The position numbers and the translations under genes were made by a program. The notes under the pieces are model-generated. The model was not told the origin of the DNA, ran no database searches, and worked only from the letters and a program-made list of their open reading frames with translations. 64,000 bases of DNA from Ariolimax columbianus (Eukaryota; Mollusca; Gastropoda; Stylommatophora; Arionidae), in contig JAVGWX010000019.1 of the NCBI GenBank assembly GCA_036924085.1, positions 10,011,572-10,075,571 on the forward strand, in the 5' to 3' direction. Shown piece after piece: positions 32,735 through 43,365 of the stretch (its first letter is position 1; each line of letters starts with the position of its first letter).

Positions 32735-33890
32735 AGTTGCTCACGTCAAGGTCAGGTGAAACATACTGACTAAACCTCGCGTCAGTGTCAGGTAAAACAT
32801 ATTGACTAAACCTCGCGTCAGGGTCAGGTGAAACATACTGACTAAATCTCGCGTCAGTGTCAGGTGAGATATACTGAATAAACCTCGCGCCAGGGTCAGG
32901 TAAAACATATTGACTAAACCTCGCGTCAGGGTCAGGTGAAACATATTGACTAAACCTCGCGTCAGGGTCTGGTAAAACATACTGACAAAGACCTCACATC
33001 AGGGTCAGGTGAAACATACTGACAAAGACCTCACATCAGGGTCAGGTGAAACATACTGACAAAGACCTCACATCAGGGTCAGGTGAAACATACTGACAAA
33101 GACCTCACATCAGGGCCACGTGAAACATACTGACAAAGACCTCCCATCAGGGTCACGTGAAAGAAACTGACAAAGACCTCACATCAGAGTCAGGCGAAAA
33201 ATATTGACTAAACCTCGCGTCAGGGTCAGGTGAAACATACTGACGACGATTTCACATCAGGGTCAGGTGAAACATACTGACCAAACCCTTACTTGATGTC
33301 ATGGTCAAGTGAAACATACAGACCAAGACCTCGCGTCAAGGTCAGGTGAAAAATACTGACCAAATCCCCACATCGTGGTCAGGTAAAACATACTGACTAA
33401 ATCCTCAATTTATGGTCAGGTAAAACATACTGACTAAATCCTCAAATTATGGTCAGGTCAAACATATTGAATAAATCGTCACATTATGGTCAGGTGAAAC
33501 ATATTGACTAAATCCTCACATTATGGTCAGGTGAAACATATTGACCAAAATCTCATGTCAGGGTCAGGGGAAACATACTGAACAAGACCTCACATCAGGG
33601 TCATGTGAAACATACTGACAAAGACCTCACATCAGGGTCAGGTGAAACATACTGAACAAAACCTCATATCAGGGTCATTGAAACATACTGACAAAGACCT
33701 CACATCAGGGTCAGGTGAAACATATTGATCTAGAACTCACATTAGTATCAGGTGATACTTAATGACCAAGACGTCATGTCACTTCATGGACGGGTGAAAC
33801 ATTTTGACCCAACTCACACCTCACGCCATGGTCAGGTGAAACAAACTTGCAAAGAACCAGCTGACGTCAGAGTGAAGTGACGCATACTGA
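32735..33890 (+). repeat. 36-37-bp satellite (SAT-TCAGG, locus 2)
   Basis: About 31 units with TCAGGGTCAGGTGAAACATA followed by CTGACTAAACCTCGCG (36 bp, left) or CTGACAAAGACCTCACA (37 bp, centre). Units from about 33280 are increasingly diverged, with ATTATGGTCAGG variants. The core matches both arrays at 22388-23240, so the two loci are branches of one satellite family. Confidence 0.93.
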
Positions 33891-34210
33891 CCATGGCCCT
33901 GACCTAATATCTACCTTGAATACACGGAAATACACGTGTAAAAAACGTGTATATGAATGTAGATATGAGGCTGGTTGCATTACCATGTGTTCTGCTCTCG
34001 GGGAGACAGTACACACTTCTTCAAGACATTTTTTTAAGGGCTGTTTTTCCTAATCTTGGGCTGTCCCAGGACTACCTGCAACACGTCATACATATGTTAT
34101 CGGAATTGTCTCTTATATTATAGGACACCGGTCGTAATGGCCTATTGGGCCTTTCCTACACAACGTCAAACCTTTACAGAACGGCAAACCATTGCAGAGA
34201 TGAGTAACAC
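33891..34210. other. Unassigned stretch
   Basis: GTGTATATGAATGTAGATAT and similar AT-rich sequence. Nothing recognised. Confidence 0.3.
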
Positions 34211-34437
34211 CCGGTTTGCCCAGTTGCAAAAGTTCTATATTGTCCAATACTAAGCTCGGTTTACCCAGTTGCAAAAGTTCTACATTGTCCAATACAACGC
34301 TCGGTTTACCAGTTGCAAAAGTTCTATATTGTCCAATACATCGCTCGGTTTACCCAGTTACAAAAGTTCTACATTGTCCAATACAACGCTCGGTTTACCC
34401 AGTTGCAAAAGTTCTACATTGTCCAATACAACGCCAA
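34211..34437 (+). repeat. 45-bp minisatellite, five units
   Basis: Five units with CGGTTTACCCAGTTGCAAAA and TCTACATTGTCCAATAC. Unit three lacks one C (TTTACCAG), which shifts the frame. The 94-95-aa frames (SCKSSTLSNTTLGLP) are translations of the array. Confidence 0.95.
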
Positions 34438-35015
34438 GAACGACACGCACGCTACATGTCAACCCATACAGTTTCATTCATAAAGGCACACCTGTCCTGA
34501 CATTGAATAAAGGTGAAGCTGTCTGCATCCAAAATACGTTTCATGTCCAGATTTGACGAAGTTTTTACGTAAAGTTAAATGTGGTCCTTAAGACATTGTA
34601 GTTGGGGGATGCAGTTTTAGAGGCTACGTTGTGTCAAGGTCAGAGTCTTTTTGTTGTAGGGTAGTTATGCTCAGTTTACTTCCTCGCTAAGTTATCATCC
34701 ATGTAAGTCAGAATACATTCACAGCTGGGTACACCGGAGCGTATCAACGTATAGAATTGAACTCAGTACTCTTGCTGTGAGAAAAGAATCTTTCTAATCA
34801 ATGCGCTAATTTGTTTTCTTGTCCCTTTCTCGCTCCAGCCGGAGTATGCAACTACCACTGTAGTTTACATAATTTAGTTAGCCTGCACCAAAGCATTTTG
34901 TCTGCTTTTGCAATGGAAGTTTCTGTAGCAATTTATTTAAAACGACGAGGTTGCTAGCGCCTTGCACAACTCTATTTAGTCGCCTTTTACGACACATGTG
35001 TACGAAGCGATCTTC
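34438..35015. other. Unassigned stretch with weak SINE-D-like text
   Basis: TATGTCGAGC-like structure is absent; ACAGCTGGGTACACCGGAGC (34722) and GTCGCCTTTTACGACACATG (34979) resemble parts of dispersed repeats. Too weak for separate entries. Confidence 0.3.
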
Positions 35016-35019
35016 AAAT

Positions 35020-35270
35020 GAGCGTTTGAGGATCAGCTTGGTAGAGCTCTAGCTTCACATATCGAAGGTACCGGGTTTATCTCACATTTTCGACGCGGTT
35101 CACTCTGCCTTACTGTAAATTGGTACCTGGCTTACTGTTACTGATGGAAAAGCAGCGAGGAAGGGGACCGGCCAAACCACTTCATAAAAAACTGAGGTTT
35201 CGTACAGTGAAGTCTCTAACACTTCATCCTTACAGCAGTGTCTGCTATCAGACTCCCTTGACTTTTTCTT
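35020..35270 (+). mobile_element. SINE-D copy (tRNA-derived)
   Basis: Head AGCTTGGTAGAGCTCTAGCT with box-B-like GTACCGGGTTTATCTC, then GGTACCTGGCTTACTGTTAC, GCGAGGAAGGGGACCGGCCA, TGAAGTCTCTAACACTTCAT and CAGCAGTGTCTGCTATCAGA. Confidence 0.72.
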
Positions 35271-35487
35271 CGACTTTATCTTCAAAAAATCTTGTAATCA
35301 TTTGTATAGAGGGGACTAAAAAAGGTGGTTATTGAGGATAGTAACTTTATACCTATAAAATAATGGTATTGAAATGGCCAAATCAGTTAATTAATCAATC
35401 AATCAATTAATCAATCAAGATCTTGACATGTCGTGTGAAGCAGGGATCTTCAACAAATGCACGCCAAGTTCAGAAATGTTGACGTGT

Positions 35488-35710
35488 CTGTTTAGATTGA
35501 AGATGTGTGTATTTAAATTTCTATAGGATAAGGTAGCCAGTCCCATGCCCAACCCTCGTTAATCACATCTTACGTCTGTTTAGATTGAAGCTGTGTGTCT
35601 TTAAATTTCTATAGGATAAGGTAGCCAGTCCCATGCCCAACCCTCGTTAATCACCTCTTACGATACGCACGGTAGGTTACAGTGTTACTATACTTTAATC
35701 TCTTTTCAGA
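35488..35710 (+). repeat. DR-3 with an 85-bp tandem duplication
   Basis: TCTGTTTAGATTGAAG...GATAAGGTAGCCAGTCCCAT...CGTTAATCAC occurs twice, starting near 35488 and 35574, and the second copy runs on to ACGGTAGGTTACAGTGTTAC and TAATCTCTTTTCAGAC. The second is the fuller DR-3 copy. Confidence 0.85.
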
Positions 35711-36350
35711 CATGGCAACACTCGAATAAATGGCTACACATAGAAAGAGCAAAAGAGAATCTTAAATAATTTCACTGACTCTTAAATGTAGAATTATCAT
35801 GATAAAGTTCCTCAATGAAATTAACACAGGCTCGCGCAATACACACGACACATATCCTGGGCATTAGGGCATATTTACGCCTACACATTGCAGAAACTAC
35901 ACACGCTTTAGCAGTAGAGTTAAGCACACCTGTATTCCTCAATGCTGAACAAGTAACAACGTATCATCGAAACAGAACCTGCACAACTCGACTGCCACTG
36001 ACAAACGCTATCAACACTTCCACAACTGCGCATCCTTTAAGAGCCCTTAAGCTGGCAAACAGTGGAGATCAGATCTGGAAACAGTATGCAGGCATTAAAA
36101 AAAATTCTTCTTCACGGAAGCCCAGATTGAAACGCGCCAGTGCTAAATAAAGGCCCAAATTACGTAGGTGTCGTCACATTTATTCAAAGCAGAGGGTACG
36201 AAGGCGTGTCGAGGGTAACAGCCGTGTACTCGTGGTCGGGTCGGTACATCATGGACTGCAACCCTTCTGATCCTCGGTACGAAGACATTTTAAAACAAAA
36301 TTGGAGATATCTATTTATATGGTAAAGTCGTCTCTTAGGATAAATAGGAT
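35711..36350. other. Unassigned stretch with a 111-aa frame
   Basis: The plus-strand frame at 35815-36150 has no recognisable domain, signal peptide or membrane segment. I do not call it a gene. Weak LINE 5' similarity cannot be excluded because a LINE end follows. Confidence 0.35.
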
Positions 36351-36354
36351 ATAG

Positions 36355-36805
36355 ACATGCTGGAGAGAATACAAAAAAAGAGCGACAAAGCTGATAGTGG
36401 GATTCCAGAATTACAGTTATGAAAAAAGATTAAAAAGAACTGGCCTTCAGTGTCTAGAAGAGAGAAGAATTCGTGGTGACTTAATACAGGTGTATAAGAT
36501 GATCAGAGGAATGGATAAAGTGGACTATAACAAGTTTTTTAAAGTACAACTACCAACAAGGACAAGAGGGCACAGCTACAAGTTGACTAAGGAGAGGTCC
36601 AGATTATATATTAGGAAGTATTTCTTTAGCCAGAGAGTAGTGAATGCTTGGAATGCATTGCCAAGTGAGGTGGTGGAGGCTGGGACGGTCAATGCATTTA
36701 AGAACAGATTGGATGCGTACAGCTTCTAGAGGAAGGTGATGTAAATGGAACTGGTTGTATACAGACTCTGCAGAGTCTTCTAAACCAGTATAAAGACGTT
36801 AAGTT
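36355..36805 (+). pseudogene. LINE-C (CR1-like) C-terminus and 3' UTR, copy 2
   Basis: The 110-aa frame at 36397-36729 carries the terminal motifs of CR1/L2-type LINEs: YEKRLKRTGLQCLEERRIRG, DLIQVYKMIRGMDKVDYNKF, TRTRGHSYKL, RLYIRKYFFSQRVVNAWNAL and [12 protein letters not shown]. Just upstream, LERIQKRATKL is readable only if one base in the A run at 36370-36377 is discounted, a single-nucleotide frameshift. After the stop (36729) the 3' UTR contains GACTCTGCAGAGTCTTCTAA, which includes the perfect palindrome GACTCTGCAGAGTC, and AAACCAGTATAAAGACGTTA, both shared with 11955-12310. A 5'-truncated copy. Confidence 0.9.
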
Positions 36806-36985
36806 TATAACCTGCTGAACTGCTGCATGGGATGAAGTGTTGGAAATTCATTGAAGGTTGCAACCGCTTGTTAATGAGCTGGGGTTGGTCCGGCTATCTT
36901 TTCTGCTTCTTTTCCTTCCCAACAGTAAGCCAGATACGTGCGAGTATATATATATATAGTAGCCGCTTTCAGGCTTGACTAATTA
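36806..36985. other. Short unassigned spacer
   Basis: Contains TATATATATATAG near 36946. Nothing else. Confidence 0.3.
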
Positions 36986-37204
36986 GGATAATGCCACATT
37001 GGGGGGATAACTTCTGTTGTGTTTTTGGTTTTCATTTTCCTTGCGTCGTGTCGTTTCACTTCTTCATGTTGCGAAAGCTTTTTGTCACCAAGTCTTATGT
37101 GGCGTCTGGAGGATGCGACTAACTTCCATGCGCCGAACATGGTCAAGCCATCGTAGTTTTCGCTGCCTAAGGAGAGTGTGCACTATTGGGAGACCGATGC
37201 GAGA

Positions 37205-40200
37205 GTACACTTCCTCATTTGTCACTCTGTCACTCCAAGTAACTCCAAGGATGAAATGTTACTCCAAGTAACTCCAAGGATGAAATGCCACTCCAAGTAA
37301 CTCCAAGGATGAAATATCACTCCAAGGATGAAATGTCACTCCAAGGATGAAATGTCACTCCAAGGATGAAATGCCACTCCAAGTAACTCCAAGGATGAAA
37401 TGCCACTCCAAGTAACTCCAAGGATGAAATGTCACTCCAAGGATGAAATGTCACTCCAAGGATGAAATGTCACTCCAAGGATGAAATGTCACTCCAAGGA
37501 TGAAATGCCACTCCAAGTAACTCCAAGGATGAAATGTCACTCCAAGGATGAAATGTCACTCCAAGGATGAAATGTTACTCCAAGGATGAAATGTCACTCC
37601 AAGGATGAAATGTCACTCCAAGTTACTCCAAGGATGAAATGTTACTCCAAGGATGAAATGTCACTCCAAGGATGAAATGTCACTCCAAGGATGAAATGTC
37701 ACTCCAAGTCACTCCAAGGATGAAATGTCACTCCAAGGATGAAATGTTACTCCAAGGATGAAATGTCACTCCAAGGATGAAATGTCACTCCAAGTCACTC
37801 CAAGGATGAAATATCACTCCAAGGATGAAATGTCACTCCAAGGATGAAATGTCACTCCAAGGATGAAATGCCACTCCAAGTAACTCCAAGGATGAAATGC
37901 CACTCCAAGTAACTCCAAGGATGAAATGTCACTCCAAGGATGAAATGTCACTCCAAGGATGAAATGTCACTCCAAGGATGAAATGTCACTCCAAGGATGA
38001 AATGCCACTCCAAGTAACTCCAAGGATGAAATGTCACTCCAAGGATGAAATGTCACTCCAAGGATGAAATGTTACTCCAAGGATGAAATGTTACTCCAAG
38101 GATGAAATGTCACTCCAAGGATGAAATGTTACTCCAAGGATGAAATGTCACTCCAAGGATGAAATGTCACTCCAAGTCACTCCAAGGATGAAATGTTACT
38201 CCAAGGATGAAATGTCACTCCAAGGATGAAATGTCACTCCAAGGATGAAATGTCACTCCAAGTCACTCCAAGGATGAAATGTCACTCCAAGGATGAAATG
38301 TTACTCCAAGGATGAAATGTCACTCCAAGGATGAAATGTTACTCCAAGGATGAAATGTCACTCCAAGGATGAAATGTCACTCCAAGTCACTCCAAGGATG
38401 AAATGTTACTCCAAGGATGAAATGTCACTCCAAGGATGAAATGTCACTCCAAGTCACTCCAAGGATGAAATGTCACTCCAAGGATGAAATGTTACTCCAA
38501 GGATGAAATGTCACTCCAAGGATGAAATGTCACTCCAAGTCACTCCAAGGATGAAATGTCACTCCAAGTAACTCCAAGGATGAAATGTCACTCCAAGTCA
38601 CTACAAGGATGAAATGTCACTCCAAGTCATTCCAAGAATGAAATGTCACTCCAAGTCACTCCAAGGATGAAATGTCACTCCAAGGATGAAATGTCACTCC
38701 AAGGATGAAATGTCACTCCAAGTCACTCCAAGGATGAAATGCCACTCCAAGTAACTCCAAGGATGAAATGTCACTCCAAGTCACTCCAAGGATGAAATGT
38801 CACTCCAAGTCATTCCAAGAATGAAATGTCACTCCAAGTCACTCCAAGGATGAAATGTCACTCCAAGTCACTCCAAGATTGAAATGCCACTCCAAGTAAC
38901 TCCAAGGATGAAATGTCACTCCAAGTCACTCCAAGGATGAAATGTCACTCCAAGTCATTCCAAGAATGAAATGTCACTCCAAGTAACTCCAAGGATGAAA
39001 TGTCACTCCAAGTCACTCCAAGGATGAAATGTCACTCCAAGTCACTCCAAGGATGAAATGTCACTCCAAGTAACTCCAAGGATGAAATGTCACTCCAAGG
39101 ATGAAATGTCACTCCAAGGATGAAATATCACTCCAAGTAACTCCAAGGATGAAATGTCACTCCAAGTCATTCCAAGGATGAAATGTCACTCCAAGGATGA
39201 AATATCACTCCAAGTAACTCCAAGGATGAAATGTCACTCCAAGTAACTCCAAGGATGAAATGTCACTCCAAGTCACTCCAAGGATGAAATGTCACTCCAA
39301 GTCACTCCAAGGATGAAATATCACTCCAAGTCACTCCAAGGATGAAATGTCACTCCAAGGATGAAATGTCACTCCAAGTCACTCCAAGGATGAAATGTCA
39401 CTCCAAGGATGAAATGTCACTCCAAGTCACTCCAAGGATGAAATGTCACTCCAAGTCACTCCAAGGATGAAATGTCACTCCAAGTCACTCCAAGGATGAA
39501 ATGTCACTCCAAGTAACTCCAAGGATGAAATATCACTCCAAGTCACTCCAAGGATGAAATGTCACTCCAAGTAAATCCAAGGATGAAATGTCACTCCAAG
39601 GATGAAATGTCACTCCAAGTCACTCCAAGGATGAAATGTCACTCCAAGTAAATCCAAGGATGAAATGTCACTCCAAGGATGAAATGTCACTCCAAGTCAC
39701 TCCAAGGATGAAATGTCACTTCAAGTAACTCCAAGGATGAAATGTCACTCCAAGGATGAAATGTCACTCCAAGTAACTCCAAGGATGAAATGTCACTCCA
39801 AGGATGAAATGTCACTCCAAGTCACTCCAAGGATGAAATGTCACTTCAAGTAACTCCAAGGATGAAATGTCACTCCAAGGATGAAATGTCACTTCAAGTA
39901 ACTCCAAGGATGAAATGTCACTCCAAGTAACTCCAAGGATGAAATGTTACTCCAAGGATGAAATGTCACTTCAAGTAACTCTAAGGATGAAATGTCATTC
40001 CAAGGATGAAATGTCACTCCAAGTCACTCCAAGGATGAAATGTCACTTCAAGTCACTCCAAGGATGAAATGTCACTCCAAGTAACTCCAAGGATGAAATG
40101 TCACTCCAAGTCACTCCAAGGATGAAATGTCACTCCAAGTCACTCCAAGGATGAAATGTCACTCCAAGGATGAAATGTCACTCCAAGTCACTCCAAGGAT

Positions 40201-40715
40201 GAAATGTCACTCCAAGTCACTCCAAGGATGAAATGTCACTCCAAGTCACTCCAAGGATGAAATGTCACTCCAAGTAACTCCAAGGATGAAATGTCACTCC
40301 AAGGATGAAATGTCACTCCAAGTAACTCCAAGGATGAAATGTCACTCCAAGGATGAAATGTCACTCCAAGTAACTCCAAGGATGAAATGTCACTCCAAGG
40401 ATGAAATGTCACTCCAAGTAACTCCAAGGATGAAATGTCACTCCAAGGATGAAATGTCACTCCAAGTCACTCCAAGGATGAAATGTCACTCCAAGTCACT
40501 CCAAGGATGAAATGTCACTCCAAGTCACTCCAAGGATGAAATGTAACTCCAAGTAACTCCAAGGATGAAATGTCACTCCAAGGATGAAATGTCACTCCAA
40601 GTCACTCCAAGGATGAAATGTCACTCCAAGTCACTTCAAGGATGAAATGTCACTCCAAGTAACTCCAAGGATGAAATGTCACTTCAAGTAACTCCAAGGA
40701 TGAATCTCAGACGCC
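37205..40715 (-). repeat. 3.5-kb satellite derived from LINE-S coding sequence
   Basis: Built of a 19-bp unit (plus strand GGATGAAATGTCACTCCAA) and a 10-bp insert, GTCACTCCAA or GTAACTCCAA, giving 19- and 29-bp steps; about 150 steps in total. In minus-strand reading the unit is TTTCATCCTTGGAGTGACA. The LINE frame at the right edge reads TTCATCCTTGGAGTTACTTG (FILGVT) and the left edge reads GAGTTACTTGGAGTGACAG (GVTWSDR). The source contains TTGGAGT twice, 10 bp apart, which explains the 10-bp insert. Left portion is rich in 19-bp units, right portion in 29-bp pairs. ATATCACT, GTTACT and TCATTCCAAGAATG variants occur in clusters. Confidence 0.93.
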
Positions 40716-40780
40716 GTAGATGAAATGTGTTAAGCATTACTTTCACAGCCTTGCTTAACACCATTGCAAGTACCAAATGG

Positions 40781-41020
40781 GGACGGTGTGGGCTAATGGT
40801 TAAGTAAATTGGCTCCCAATCCAAAGATGCTGGGTTCGATCCCCATCACAGCACTGGCCGTTACCCCGGGGAAGCAAACCCTTAGAAAATGCAGAACGCC
40901 CTTACATAAAATGCATGCCACAGTCGGATGCACTGGGCCGACAGGCACAAAATAAAAACCGCAGTGCAATGCACACCCGCTTTGGGGAATAGAGAAATAA
41001 GGCGAATGCAAAACCCAAAA
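40781..41020 (+). mobile_element. SINE-B inserted in LINE-S
   Basis: Starts GGACGGTGTGGGCTAATGG with box B GCTGGGTTCGATCCCC, then GGCCGTTACCCCGGGGAAGC, CCTTACATAAAATGCATGCC, GTCGGATGCACTGGGCCGAC, AGGCGCAAAATAAAAACCGC and AGAAATAAGGCGAATGCAAA. AAATGG flanks it on both sides (40775-40780 and 41021-41026), a probable target-site duplication. Without the insert and one duplication copy the LINE frame runs continuously from SISQPF into the NGVKQGC motif. Confidence 0.92.
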
Positions 41021-41135
41021 AAATGGTTGCGATATGCTACCGTCAAATCGGACCGTTCCTTTCGTGCCTTCATGAAACGATATTCGTAGCGGTTTGGTTG
41101 GACAGCCTATTTTAGAAATGATTATCACGAGTGCA

Positions 41136-41847
41136 TCGCTGTCAACCAAATCAAATACCTTTGTCAGGTCAATGAAGACCACATCGCTGCTAACCAAATC
41201 AAATACCTTTGTCAGGTCAATGAAGACCACATCGCTGTCAACCAAATCAAATACCTTTGTCAGGTCAATGAAGACCACATCGCTGTCAACCAAATCAAAT
41301 ACCTTTGTCAGGTCAATGAAGACCACATCGCTGTCAACCAAATCAAATACCTTTGTCAGGTCAATGAAGACCACATCGCTGTCAACCAAATCAAATACCT
41401 TTGTCAGGTCAATGAAGACCACATCGCTGTCAACCAAATCAAATACCTTTGTCAGGTCAATGAAGACCACATCGCTGCTAACCAAATCAAATACCTTTGT
41501 CAGGTCAATGAAGACCACATCGCTGTCAACCAAATCAAATACCTTTGTCAGGTCAATGAAGAGCAGATCGCTGCTAACCAAATCAAATACCTTTGTCAGG
41601 TCAATGAAGACCACATCGCTGCTAACCAAATCAAATACCTTTGTCAGGTCAATGAAGACCACATCGCTGTCAACCAAATCAAATACCTTTGTCAGGTCAA
41701 TGAAGACCACATCGCTGTCAACCAAATCAAATACCTTTGTCAGGTCAATGAAGACCACATCGCTTCTAACCAAATCAAATACCTTTGTCAGGTCAATGAA
41801 GACCACATCGCTTCTAACCAAATCAAATACCTTTGTCAGGTCAATGA
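41136..41847 (-). repeat. 48-bp satellite derived from reverse transcriptase motif A
   Basis: Fifteen units of 48 bp; minus strand reads VVFIDLTKVFDLVDSD per unit. FIDLTKVFD is motif A of the LINE reverse transcriptase palm, including the catalytic Asp (FxDLxKAFD type). Units alternate between CTGTCAACC and CTGCTAACC or CTTCTAACC forms, which give LVDSD or LVSSD/LVRSD. All units are in frame, so a 372-aa minus frame crosses the array, the LINE flank and the SINE. I infer this is a by-product of unit length. Plus-strand 349-aa frame is a shadow. Confidence 0.93.
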
Positions 41848-41960
41848 ATGCGACATCAAGTGTTGATTCGGATGGTGTTACTTTTCTTGAAGTTGTCGAA
41901 GACAAAAACAATCAAGTCGATCGTTTATCTTCCAGAGCTAAATATTCACTAATTCCGGAT

Positions 41961-42239
41961 ACCTACGCTCAACCAATTGTTTTAGCCGTTGTAGATTACT
42001 TTGTCGGGGACTTGGTCTACGCCAATGAGCAGAGGAACACTTCACTACCTATTACGGTCACTTCTATCATATTTGTTTTTTTCGTATATTGTCCCAATGT
42101 GTGCATCCCTCATATCTGGAGGTATAATGCCTTCTTTCTATAGCTGGTATACCATGATTCATAGTGGCTATAAGGTGGTCCTTACGGCGCTTGATCAAGT
42201 CGGGTGTGATCCGGTCGTTACCTGGTACTTGGCCCCGCT
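41961..42239. other. Unassigned stretch
   Basis: Possibly further decayed LINE-S 5' sequence on the minus strand, but no motif is clear. Confidence 0.3.
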
Positions 42240-42661
42240 GTCAATGGCTTTATAAAGATATTCTAGGGATGAGAAAACAAGCGGACACGTCATTCCAGCT
42301 GAGACCATAGCCAAAGGGGAAGAATGGGTCCACACTGGTGATAGAATGATAGAGTACCAGAGAGTCATCATAACCTTAGACAAGATCTCATTAGTGATGG
42401 ATAGAAAGAAGTGACATTTTGAAATCAATCAATGAACGCCTGCTGGACGAGGACACCGCAATAGATGAAGCTGCAATCCCCTGACTGCAAAGTTTCGACA
42501 TTAAACGAGGTTCGAGCGGAGGGGGGCGCATGAGAAGAAGGAGCAGGAGAGTGTACAACCAGCGAGCTACAGGGACCATCAGCATCCATACATTACGCCA
42601 TTTGATGAGAGAGACTGAGCACCTATGGGTATGCCCGGAATGCAGTGACGTCGATTCTTAG
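42240..42661 (+). pseudogene. LINE-R2 RNase H C-terminus, copy 1
   Basis: The end reads RRRSRRVYNQRATGTISIHT, LRHLMRETEHLWVCPECSDV then DS and a stop at 42661. This matches the minus-strand copy at 52996-53395 (RKVYNQQATGTISIHTLCHL, IWMCPECSEVDS). Upstream, SINERLLDEDTAIDEAA (42425-42475) aligns with its IKDQLLENYTALDESA. Frame breaks near 42415 and 42480 separate the parts. The RNase H catalytic segment is not readable. Function was RNase H plus C-terminal tail of a non-LTR element; now inactive. Confidence 0.8.
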
Positions 42662-43015
42662 AAATTAGGGATGGCGCTATGTCCGGCTCGTCCACACTGA
42701 GATAACTGTTGGCAGCAGCAAGGGCTTCTGGAAATGGGTTGTATCACAGCAGCCTGGCCAACGAGGCTGGGATCGATACTGTAACGCTCGGAGTGGTGAG
42801 CTTCCTGGGGGGCCTCGCATTGCACCACAGACATGAGTACATCGGTACGCTTTCTCAAGTATGCGCCAGGAAGTAAGAAGAGCCACAGCAATCCGCTACC
42901 AGAGAAACCTGAACTATACCCAGCCATCATCTCCTTCGTGAAGTTGTTTCCCCGAGGACTATGTGCGTGTAGCAGAGACGAGAATAGACCCACTGACCAA
43001 CGAACCCAATTTTTT
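42662..43015. other. Unassigned stretch, possible LINE-R2 3' UTR
   Basis: Directly follows the LINE-R2 stop codon and precedes SINE-A. A 129-aa minus frame has no domain. Confidence 0.35.
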
Positions 43016-43017
43016 GG

Positions 43018-43365
43018 AATCAAGCATGGGCTGCAGTGGTTACCCATAGCTGACTGCTAGCGTCAGGGCAAGCGAACCATAGCTGCCAAAACGCTTCTAC
43101 ACCTCCACGCGGTGATCCTGGATAACAGGATGCAACAGGGCAGACTGGCTAAGGAGAAGGGATCGGAGAGAGAATGCTAACCCGGTACTAAAAAAATGCT
43201 TGCTGAAGTCGGATGTGTTGGACCGAAAGGTGCAAATGTCGCAGCCAAGCAGTAAACTACAACACAACGCATTCCGTTCTCTGGACTACATTCTGCTACT
43301 TACCCTTCCAGGGTTTGGTAGAGGGAGATTGAGAACGAACGAAGAAGAAGAAGAAGAAGAAGAAC
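43018..43365 (+). mobile_element. SINE-A, full with GAA tail
   Basis: TTGGAATCAAGCATGGGCTG, CATAGCTGACTGCTAGCGTC, CACCTCCACGCGGTGATCCT, GACTGGCTAAGGAGAAGGGA, GTCGGATGTGTTGGACCGAA, CGCATTCCGTTCTCTGGACT and TGAGAACGAACGAAGAAGAA. The 5' region with CAGCGACCC is shortened. The 147-aa plus frame starting at 43200 (LKSDVLDRKVQMSQ) is the SINE translated. Confidence 0.92.

Larger units (their letters stand above)
37010..41960 (-). pseudogene. LINE-S fossil carrying two satellites and a SINE
   Basis: Read on the minus strand from 41960: LRQLQEK (41880-41905), then VAFIDLTKVFDLV, reverse transcriptase motif A, expanded as the 48-bp array; then SKIGCPTKPL, SFHEGTKGTVRFDG and SISQPF (41040-41130); SINE-B at 40781-41020; then NGVKQGC (40744-40774), motif B; then FHLRRLRFILGVT (40690-40725); the 3.5-kb array; then SDRVTNEEVYSRIGLPIVH, TLLRQRKLRWLDHVRRME (37090-37215). 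These pieces are in the order expected of one LINE reverse transcriptase. The span from NGVKQGC to LNTFHLRR, which should hold the catalytic YADD motif, has been deleted. The upstream part is frameshifted near 41860. The copy is dead. The alternative, two adjacent LINE pieces, is less likely because the strand and order agree. Confidence 0.85.

Noticed and set aside
35815..36150. 111-aa plus-strand frame as a gene
   Set aside because: No recognisable domain or repeat-independent support. It lies just upstream of a LINE end.
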